64,000 nucleotides of DNA, taken from positions 1,674,001 to 1,738,000 of the forward strand of contig JANUWF010001188.1 in NCBI GenBank assembly GCA_026120185.1, read 5' to 3'. The DNA is from Voacanga thouarsii (taxonomy: Eukaryota > Streptophyta > Magnoliopsida > Gentianales > Apocynaceae). Under the pieces are notes generated by a model. That model searched no databases. It was not told the origin of the DNA and saw only the letters and a program-made list of their open reading frames with translations. Below are positions 56,495 to 64,000 of the stretch, in pieces (position 1 is the first letter of the stretch; each line of letters starts with the position of its first letter). The position numbers were made by a program, and so were the translations under genes.

Positions 56495-58287
56495 AGCTCT
56501 TTGCTTGTCCTCAAGTAAAGTATGCAAAACAAGTAGGAAAACACAAGGTTTAACAAATCACTCAATCAATTTCAAAACAATATCTCTAATGCTTTCTTCA
56601 TTCAAGAACATAAAACAATATCTCTAATGATAAATGAGTGATAAATGACTTAATAGAACCATCAAAATACTTCACAATATTCTCAAACCATTAGAAAGAA
56701 TTTAGCTAAAAAAGAATATGCATTCCATATGCTTACTTTTCATACACTCTCAACACTAATCCGAGACATATCATGATTCTACTTAGATTAAGTAGGATTT
56801 TTAAGCTTGTAATGTAAGACTAAAGGCTTGTAATGTAGCTTATTAAACGAAGGATATAGGAGAATCAAAAGTCAAAGAAAAACTGAGAGTTAGCAAGAAA
56901 AGGATAAACAAAATTAAATCAATAATTTCCAACTCTTCTTGCTCTCCTATTCCAAAAATCAAACAAACCATAACCTTATATAGCAATTCCAACTTCACTT
57001 AAGAAAATCCTGCATTTTTTCTCTTTTTCTTTCAACTCTTCTTTTCATCAACTTTTTTCTATTTCTTTCACAAAATCACTCAAATTTTCAGCAATGGTGT
57101 TAAAAACTTTATATGAACTTTAACTTTTTTTCAGCTCAATCACCATTCCTTTTGTGATCTTTTCTTTTCTTCTTCTTCCTTCAATGTGTCTTTTCTTTCA
57201 CTGCTGCTGTTGTTTGTTTTTTCACTTCTCTTCTTTCATTCTTTCTAGTAGCTTTTTTTCTTTGTTCAACTCCTTTTTTTTTCTCACTCTTACTAGCTGC
57301 TCTTCTTTTCTTTTCTTGTTTTCAATCTCTCTTTTCTCGCAGCTATTTGTTTTCTTCCCTTTTCCTTTCCAGCTCAACTTGTTATTGATCCATGACAGAA
57401 AGTAACAAGTCATGATCTTTTTCCCCAACATTCTTCTTCAACATTCTCATACATATACTTTCATCCATCAAGAGCATAAAGATTTGAAAAATCATTCAAA
57501 CTCCCAGCCACAAGCAATGGACAAAGTATTGTGATGGGTTTTAAAGAAAAAAATCAATAATTTAGGCTTAAAATAGGCACTAGGGATAATATAACAATAG
57601 GTACACTTGAAAAGCTCAAACTATCCAAAGAAGGCCTATTACTGTTATCCCTAAGTTAAATCATGATTGTCTTTCTTATTTCGCCTCGAGAGGTATTCAA
57701 GTAAGTTCTACAATGCTTCATGAATTTTAGTAGAAAAACAAGGTTTAAGAACAATGTTCAACATTTGATCAAGAACTACTTTGTCCAAGTGAGTGCAAAA
57801 AGTCATGCATAAGCCATAAATGATCTAGAACATATGCTCTATAATCCATCATAAAGACATGCACTAAAAATATAACTTGACATGTCTAGAAAATCAGAAA
57901 ATTTTGAAAAATTTTTGCTCAAAATTTGCTCCCAGTAAGGTTAAAATATATGTATAGAAGACTTGTCAATCAAATCACTCCCCCACACTTAAGCTGGACA
58001 TTATCCTTAATGGCCAAATAAATATAACAATAACAAACAATACCATGCGACAAAAAATATAAAGGAGAAGAGATAAGAGAAACAAACTTCCATTCATTTG
58101 GCATTGTGTTGTACAAGATTTGAATGCTTGAAGAATGAGGCAGTGAAAGGTACCTAAAAAGAAAAATACAAAAGAAAACACACCAAACCGTAAAAACTAG
58201 AAAGGAAAATAAATAAAAATAAAAGAAAGAAAATATTACAAACAAAGGAAGGAAAGAAAAAAAAATAAGTAAGAGACCCCAAAAATC
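56495..58287 (-). other. Athila-like region between integrase and 3' LTR
   Basis: 1.8 kb with no supported gene; this is where env-like frames lie in some Athila elements. It is pyrimidine-rich near 57000-57400. A second AAGTGTGGGGGAGTG motif (complement at 57976-57990) resembles the polypurine tract. Open frames here are low-complexity artefacts. Confidence 0.65.
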
Positions 58288-58689
58288 TTATATCGCAGTG
58301 TCCAATAGCATTTCCACGGGATCCGTTTGGCGGGGCACATCATCGACATAGCGTTTCACTCGATTGCCATTGACTTTGAAAGTACACCCCGTGTGGTGAG
58401 TGATTTCGAGTGTTCCAAAGGGAAATATTTGACTCACCGTGTACGGGCCGGACCATTGTGATTTCAACTTACCAGGAAAGAGGCGTAATCGAGAATTGAA
58501 TAATAACACTTGATCCCCTTTCTCAAATTGATGCTGTCGAGTAATATGCTGGTCATGCCATTGTTTAACCTTTTCCTTATATTGTATTGAAGTATCATAT
58601 GCATCTTTGCATAACTCTTCCAAGGCTATTAGTTGGAGTAACCTGGACCTCCCTGCTGTCTCAAGATCAAAATTAACAAGCTTTATCAC
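58288..58689 (-). CDS. Athila-like integrase C-terminal part
   Basis: 133 open codons. It has KVKQWHDQHI near residues 40-49 and the GPY/F module WSGPYTVSQIFPFGTLEI near 79-96, which helps integrase multimerise and contact DNA. Ends at a natural-looking stop. The upstream core is broken from it. Confidence 0.85.
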   Translation of the reverse strand: MIKLVNFDLETAGRSRLLQLIALEELCKDAYDTSIQYKEKVKQWHDQHITRQHQFEKGDQVLLFNSRLRLFPGKLKSQWSGPYTVSQIFPFGTLEITHHTGCTFKVNGNRVKRYVDDVPRQTDPVEMLLDTAI

Positions 58690-59530
58690 CTAATAAGCCT
58701 TATATTCAATCTCGACAGGTAGATGACATGATTTTCCATAAACTAACCGGAAGGGAGTCATGCCGATTAGAGTCTTAAAAGATGTCTAATATGCCTAAAG
58801 GGTGTCATCCAATTTTAGACTCCAATCCTTCCTAGTACGATTAATAGTTTTTTTCCAAGATTCTTTTGATTTCACAATTGACCACTTCAACTTGTCCACT
58901 TGTTTAGGGGTGATATGGGGTAGCAAGTCTATGATTCACACCTAAATATTTTAGCACCTTCCCCATTTGTGCATTACAAAAATGATTCCCTCTATCACTA
59001 ATGAGCACCATCAGGACACCAAAACGGGTGAAAAGTATTTTCAGAAATTTGATCACCACCCTTGCATCATTAGTCGGTAAAGCTTGGGCTTCCACCTACT
59101 TAGAGACGTAGTCTACTGCTACCAAGATATATTTGTTTCCCATAGAACTAGGAAACGGGCCCATAAAGTCAATTTCCAAACAATCAAATACTTCGCAAGG
59201 TTGAAAATTTTGTAATGGCCTCTCGCTAGACTTAGAAATGTTACCTGTACGTTGGCACCTATCACAACTTTGAACAAACCTGCGGGCATCCTTGAACATT
59301 GTAGGCCAATAGACTCTGGACTCCAGCACCTTTTGTGAAGTGTTGTTGGCTTGGTAATGGCCTCTAGCAAGTCATTCATGACAATGTCTAAGAATATCTT
59401 CCCCTTCCTTAGAATCACGCATCTTCGGATGATTTGGTCCACACAACAATTAAACAAATATGGGTCTTCCCAAAAGTAATGCCTTACTTTGGAGAGGAAT
59501 TTCTTCATTTATTGCAATGTAAGAGTTTTT
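58690..59530 (-). pseudogene. Athila-like integrase core and finger
   Basis: 59096-59329 has [20 protein letters not shown] (CxxC of the finger) and [15 protein letters not shown] with the first catalytic Asp. 58904-59095 has LISDRGNHFCNAQ with the second Asp. The catalytic Glu block is broken after TPYHP. Stops at 59094 and 58900 and frame changes separate the pieces. Confidence 0.85.
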
Positions 59531-59640
59531 GGAACAAATCCTGCAACCAAGTAATTATCAAAATCGGCGAACCAAGGAGTGGTTTGCATCTCACCTTCTA
59601 TGAGCAAGAGTTGCTCATCCAGAAAAGTGTCATTAATGTC

Positions 59641-60040
59641 CTATTCTATCAAGGATTCCAAATTTAGATTATCCAATCTTGCCAGGTGATCCGCAGCCAA
59701 GTTTTTTGCACCCTTTTTGTCCCTAATCTCCAAATCAAATTCTTGCAATACTAGAACCCATCTAATCAATCTTGGTTTGGAATTATGCTTGGTTAATAGG
59801 TATTTCAGGGCTGAATGGTCTGTGTACACAATGACTTTGGATAAAATAAGATAAGAACGGAATTTACCAAAGGCAAACACTGTGGCAAGCAATTCTTTCT
59901 CTGTTGTGGTGTAATTTTCTTGTGCATCCATTAAAGTCTGGCTCGCATAGTATATTGGTTGGAAGTGCTTATTCTGCCCTTGTCCCAATACTGCACCAAC
60001 TGCAAAATCACTTGCATCACACATTAGTTCAAAGGGAAGA
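59641..60040 (-). CDS. Athila-like RNase H
   Basis: 127 open codons. [15 protein letters not shown] near the start holds the first Asp, [20 protein letters not shown] the Glu, [11 protein letters not shown] the next Asp, and AADHLARL the last. All four acidic positions appear present, so this is the best-kept enzyme domain of the element. Confidence 0.87.
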
Positions 60041-60042
60041 GA

Positions 60043-60895
60043 CTAATCAGGTGCAATTAGAATAGGTGAATTAATCAACTTCTCTTTGAGTATGGTAAAG
60101 GCGTTGAGACATTTTTCGTCAAAATTGAACACAACATCTTTTTCAAGTAAAGAAGTAAGAGGTTTTGAAATTTTTGAGAAATCTAAGATAAAGCTCCTGT
60201 AGAAACCTGCATGACCAAGAAAGCTCCTTATAGCTTTTATCGAAGTAGGAGGAGGCAGCTTCTCAATTGCTTCAATTTTGGCCCTATCGACCTTTATACC
60301 CTTCTTTGAAATTTTTTGCCCCAACAGAATACCTTCTTGCACCATAAAGTGGCATTTTTCCCAATTAAGCATAAGGTTAGTCTCTTCACACCTTGCTAGC
60401 ACCTTTTCAAGATTAGATAAACACAAATCAAACGAATCACAAAAAAACTGAAAAATCATCCATAAATACCTCTATGATGTCTCCCAAAAGTCATTCAAAT
60501 ATGGTTGTCATGCATCTTTGGAATGTTCCGGGACCATTGCAAAGACCAAACGGCATCCGACGATATGCAAAAGTACCATATGGACACATGAAAGTGGTTT
60601 TTTCTTGGTCCTCTAGTGCTATAGGAATTTGCAGGTAGCTAGAGAATCCATCTAAGAAACAATAATACTCATGTCCAGCTAATCTTTCCAACATTTGGTC
60701 AATAAAAAAGGAGAGGGAAGTGATCTTTTCTAGTGGCTTTATTTAGCATCCTATAATCTATGCAAAACCTCCAACCCGTGACCAATCTCATAAGGACTAA
60801 CTCATTTTTATCATTGGGGCTCACCATCATTTCTCCCTTCTTTAGTACTACTTGAGTAGGACTCACCTAAACACTATCAGAAAATAGGGTAAATG
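60043..60895 (-). pseudogene. Athila-like reverse transcriptase, 5' part lost
   Basis: 60491-60694 has MLERLAGHEYYCFLDGFSSY and RRMPFGLCNGPGTFQRC. 60043-60459 has the connection/thumb with FLGHAGFYRSFI. The active-site segment between them (near 60440-60490) is frameshifted. Upstream, a readable stretch with VTGWRFCIDYRMLNKATRKD near 60700-60790 ends near 60868, where the reversed LTR fragment begins. Confidence 0.83.
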
Positions 60896-60898
60896 ATT

Positions 60899-61745
60899 GA
60901 TAGGGGCTAATTTGGTTATATTTTGCGTAGTTATTTGAGGCTCTTTTGTAATACATTTTATGCAATAACTAATCATATTCTTTCATATTTGAGATTTTAC
61001 CATTGGAAAGGTATTTTGGTCATTATTTCAGGTTTTTGGGTAAAACGAAGCAAAACAGTCGCGAAACAGAGCACAGGCGGTACCGGCTGGAAGCCTGGAA
61101 CTGGCGCCGGCTGTACAATAGATGCATGGACTTCAAAACGATGGAAAAATTGGAGAAGTAGAGTAGAACAGAGCCTAATCGGTGCCGGCTGTAAGGCAGA
61201 AGGCGGCGCCGGCTGCATTCTGGAACGTATGCGCAAAATTCAGAGAAAAATCGGCGAACGAGTGGAAAAATAGAACACAGGCGACGCCGGCTATGGTCTG
61301 TTCCTGAGGTGGTGCTGTGATCTTTTAACACGTTTTTGGAAATCTGGGGAGTTTTAGCATCTTCCAACTTCTACTCGGCCAAGAACATTGTACCTATAAG
61401 TTTAGGCACTTCTTAAGCCTATAAAGAGATGAAAAACACAAGGGAAAAGGGGAGAATTAATTGATCATCATAGAAAATCACTCAGTCTAAGGAGGAATTC
61501 TTCAAGTTCAAGGAGGGTTGTACAAGAAAGTTTTCAAAAGAAGAAGAAGGAGGCTTGTCTATGAGTTCTTTCTTTTACTTTGTTTTCTTTTTCTTGACAA
61601 TGATGTTTTAATTTGTCTATTGTAATTTGACATTGTTTTAGTTAATCATGATTCTTAGAGTTATTTGATCTTTTGATTAATTGACTGTTCTTCTTAGTAT
61701 TTAATTACTTGGGCATATTCCGAGATTAGTTGGTTGTTTCTATTG
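60899..61745 (+). repeat. Athila-type LTR fragment in opposite orientation inside RT
   Basis: Starts TGATAGGGGCTAATTTGG, an LTR 5' terminus, and matches the first 0.85 kb of the Athila-like LTR on the plus strand, including the GC-rich blocks (61070-61300). It ends within the LTR near TTAACTTGCT. The N-terminal part of RT is missing at this site, so sequence was lost as well as inserted. A CTATCA remnant at 60873-60878 lies 20 bp before it. Confidence 0.85.
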
Positions 61746-61749
61746 TTAA

Positions 61750-61948
61750 CTTGCTAGACCAAAGAGGTTGATGATGGTTCCAAATGCTCGAGTAGATCTT
61801 TTAAGTCCAATTCGGGAGGATCTTCTATAGATGATTTCATTCTCCTTAGACTACTTTTCTCTATTTCCAAATTCTGCATCTCGTCCTCATTGTGAAATTC
61901 CTTCAAATATGCCATTGATATTTCCATCAATTCCTCCTCAATGGGTTC
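61750..61948 (-). pseudogene. Athila-like PR-RT linker
   Basis: Minus-strand remnant of the acidic linker between protease and RT, with stops. Continuous with the protease piece at its right. Confidence 0.6.
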
Positions 61949-62452
61949 CTAAATAAACTCAAAAATTAGTTCATCAAGAATATCAATTCTTAGACAAGAA
62001 TCATCAGAAGATACAGGGTGTTGCATACTCTTGTAGATTTGAATGACTACATTCTCATCACCAACCCTAAGTGTCAACCTCCTCCCTTGAACGCCAATTA
62101 ATGCTTTTGTTGTAGTTAGGAAGGGTCTACCTAAGATTAAAGAGACTTTGGAATCTTCATCTATGTCAAGAATAACAAAGTCCACGGGAAAGATGAATTT
62201 ATCAACTTTTACCAACACGTCTTCTATTATTCCCCTAGGATATTTGATAGATCTATCCGCGAGTTGAATACTCATCCTAGTGGGCTGTGATTCTCCTACG
62301 CCTAGCCTTTTGAATGTTTTATATGGAAATAAATTAATGCTAGCACCTAAGTCAGCTAATGCATTACAGACATGAAGAGTGCCAATTAAACATGGGATAG
62401 AGAAACTCCCTGGATCTTTTGCTTCATGTGGTAAATTTGAGTTGTCTTGCAA
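61949..62452 (-). CDS. Athila-like protease
   Basis: 167 open codons. DLGASINLFPYKTFKRLG near residues 34-51 is the Athila form of the aspartic protease active site, and FVILDIDEDSKVSLILGRPF near 91-110 is the second signature. A preceding TAG-free but frame-shifted stretch leads to Gag. Ends LDELIFEFI. Confidence 0.88.
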   Translation of the reverse strand: MQDNSNLPHEAKDPGSFSIPCLIGTLHVCNALADLGASINLFPYKTFKRLGVGESQPTRMSIQLADRSIKYPRGIIEDVLVKVDKFIFPVDFVILDIDEDSKVSLILGRPFLTTTKALIGVQGRRLTLRVGDENVVIQIYKSMQHPVSSDDSCLRIDILDELIFEFI

Positions 62453-62632
62453 GATAGCTAAGCATTCTTCATTGAAAACTACTGTAGAAAACTCTTCTAA
62501 TCATTTTTTGTTGACGAGCATACTTTTGAGGAATTTGGCATATTTGGGCATATGGATTAAAGCTTCACCAAGGGGAATGTTTTTGTGCAGTTGTTTGAAC
62601 ACCTCAAGGAATTTATCGAATTGAGCATCCTT
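62453..62632 (-). pseudogene. Athila-like Gag/PR junction
   Basis: Reads as the Athila block DAQFDKFLEVFKQLHKNIPL and MPKYAKFLKSMLVNKK, with a TGA after LHKA at 62633 and a TAG near 62502. Confidence 0.75.
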
Positions 62633-63145
62633 TCAGGCCTTATGTAGACGAGTAAGGTACGGTATGTTAGTCTGGAAAGTAAGTTTTCCAGGAGGTGGAT
62701 AGGGGGTAGCCGGCGCTGGTTCCGGTATCTTAACCGGTGCCAGTTCAGTTCTGTGTTGTGTGGTTTCGGGTTTTCCAGACAGCCGGTGCTGGTTCTCTTT
62801 TTCCAGCTGGCATCGGTTGTCATCTGGACTGTCTAGTAATTCTTGTCCACTGTACATTGTGACAACAGCTGTTTCCTCACTGGCCATTGGGGTTAGGTCA
62901 TGGGATTTTATCACCATGTCCGTCAAGAACCAATTTTGTCGTTCCATGTTGCGGATCATTGTTTCGAATTTCTCAAATGTGGAATCAATTTCTTTGAAAT
63001 GGCTAGTGACATGAACGGAAAAATTTCCAATTAAGGTTTCAAGCTTTACCGATTCTGGTGTTGTGAGTGTCATCTTAGGAGTGCAATGGAGGTACTGCCC
63101 CTCATTAGACCTCCTCGGATTCCAGTTCGCCATTCTCCTACACAT
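62633..63145 (-). CDS. Athila-like Gag remnant without capsid core or knuckle
   Basis: 170 codons from 63145; the likelier start is the second Met at 63133 (MANWNPRR). Residues about 24-60 form an amphipathic helix-like stretch (KLETLIGNFSVHVTSHFKEI) that resembles the region just upstream of protease in Athila Gag. No capsid core and no CCHC box is present, and Athila Gag is usually several times longer, so most of Gag has been deleted. Residues near 109-157 are encoded by the GC-rich module (62700-62822) also found in the LTRs. Confidence 0.6.
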   Translation of the reverse strand: MCRRMANWNPRRSNEGQYLHCTPKMTLTTPESVKLETLIGNFSVHVTSHFKEIDSTFEKFETMIRNMERQNWFLTDMVIKSHDLTPMASEETAVVTMYSGQELLDSPDDNRCQLEKENQHRLSGKPETTQHRTELAPVKIPEPAPATPYPPPGKLTFQTNIPYLTRLHKA

Positions 63146-63384
63146 AAAGGTGAGTTAGATATGGAATTACTGATGAAATCAAAATTACAGGATTACAAAG
63201 TAAGTAAATCAAACAGAGTCTAAGTTAGTAGGTTAGGTTAGGTTACAAGGGTGTACAAGAATACATGAAATACAAAAGATAGAACCTTTTTATCGGAAAA
63301 ATAATTTATACATATCTCCATATTTACATATTTATATATTTACATGGTTAAATCAACAATATCCAAACTTTCATGCTATTGTTA
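63146..63384 (-). other. Athila-like leader
   Basis: About 240 bp between primer site and the Gag remnant; AT-rich, no gene. Confidence 0.7.
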
Positions 63385-63400
63385 CCTGGCAACGGCACCA
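63385..63400 (-). promoter_or_regulatory. Athila-like primer-binding site (Asp tRNA)
   Basis: Minus strand TGGTGCCGTTGCCAGG. Compared with TGGCGCCGTTGCCGGGG, the complement of the plant Asp tRNA 3' end, it has two changes. Six bases separate it from the LTR end at 63407. Confidence 0.85.
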
Positions 63401-63406
63401 AAAACT

Positions 63407-64000
63407 TGATGTGTTCGGACTTGGGTATAAAAAATCATACAAAAACTAAGCACATTCCCAATCAAGTTTAAATTAAAATGTTTAACCCAAATCACACATA
63501 TGAGCAAGCGTACTCATCATTAACTGAGCATAGGGTTCAAACTAGTGTCGATCCTCCAAGAACAAGTAGACATTAATTACCTTTCTTTCATTGTTTCACC
63601 GACTCAATAAATTGAAAACAAAGAAACATAAAATAAAATAAAAAATATATACATGTCAAGGATGTACAATTATGTAACTTAAGCCATTGTTCAGACAAAC
63701 ATGATCTTAAAGAGCTCAACCATTATCATAACTAATTATTCCCTTAGCATCATGAAGGATTAATATAGACTTATTTCATTTCCAATTCATGAATCCCTAT
63801 CTTCTAAGCAACTTAGCGTCACATTCCCGTCTCAACTAGTCTTACCCAAAAGATGCATTAAACACAATCATTTGATTAAATTTCCATTCCTGGCAAACTT
63901 AAACATTAAATTAACCAATGAATCCATTCCTGACAGACATCAATTAACCCATTTTCCAAGCAAGTTAAGGGACAACAAATATGAAATCAATGAATTGAAA
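63407..64000 (-). repeat. Athila-like 5' LTR, cut by the window edge
   Basis: Homologous to 54939-55530 and ends (minus strand) CGAACACATCA. The 5' part of the LTR is beyond 64000. Confidence 0.9.

Larger units (their letters stand above)
54939..64000 (-). mobile_element. Athila-like Ty3/gypsy element
   Basis: 3' LTR 54939-56479, internal 56480-63406, 5' LTR from 63407 past the window edge. LTR ends TGATAGGGGC...CACATCA, primer site for Asp tRNA, and GGACAAGCAAAG ahead of a GTGTGGGG polypurine tract are Athila hallmarks. Domains in order are a short Gag remnant, PR, RT, RNase H and integrase. No env-like frame is recognised. A reversed LTR fragment interrupts RT. Target duplication cannot be checked because the right end is outside the window. 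Confidence 0.9.

Noticed and set aside
57154..57431. Plus- and minus-strand frames in a T/C-rich run
   Set aside because: Low-complexity pyrimidine-rich sequence between integrase and the LTR; no domain. I also considered an env-like protein and found no support.
1..64000. A host gene, CRISPR array or bacterial-type defence system
   Set aside because: Every region longer than about 300 bp is accounted for by retrotransposon LTR, leader or coding sequence; the remaining repeats are microsatellites or LTRs.

Overview
The window is a stack of decayed LTR retrotransposons inserted into one another, with no recognisable host gene, no rRNA or CRISPR array, and no tRNA gene that looks functional. 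Plant-type Ty1/copia elements (Angela/BARE-like: 1.75-kb LTRs, a leader of about 1.7 kb, initiator-Met primer site), Ty3/gypsy chromoviruses (Tekay/Del-like: LTRs over 4 kb, C-terminal chromodomain) and an Athila-like gypsy element (Asp-tRNA primer site) point to repeat-rich, probably pericentromeric, DNA of a seed plant with a sizeable genome. The species cannot be read from the sequence.

Layout. The outermost element is Copia-1 (minus strand). Its pol, gag and leader run from beyond the left edge to 6369 and resume at 44410-47791 with the rest of the leader, the primer site and a truncated 5' LTR. Four insertions are nested in it. (1) An Athila-type solo LTR at 3549-5069. (2) Copia-2 (plus strand) at 6370-44409, flanked by GTTAT/GTTAG. 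(3) A copia solo LTR at 45609-47351, flanked by ATTGG. (4) Inside Copia-2 lie two Tekay-like elements: Gypsy-A (plus, 8835-20728, TSD TAGTG) in its leader and Gypsy-B (minus, 22089-37824, TSD CGAGA) in its gag. Gypsy-B itself holds another copia solo LTR (31204-32892, TSD AGGAG). The 3' LTR of Copia-2 (41170-44409) is rearranged into a large inverted repeat. To the right come Gypsy-C (plus, 47792-54938, lacking its 5' LTR) and an Athila-like element (minus, 54939 to beyond 64000) whose 5' LTR is cut by the window edge.

All coding regions are interrupted by stops or frameshifts; the longest open stretch is the Gypsy-A reverse transcriptase/RNase H frame (421 codons). No element here could complete its own cycle.

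The most notable observations are these. The Tekay-like LTRs carry a tRNA-shaped, 71-72 nt module at one fixed offset. An extra acidic ORF upstream of gag has two tandem SUMO-interacting-motif-like segments in both Gypsy-A and Gypsy-B. A GC-rich module is shared between the copia leader, the Athila LTR and the Athila gag. The 3' LTR of Copia-2 could form a hairpin with roughly 1-kb arms. Divergence values and insertion dates were not computed.
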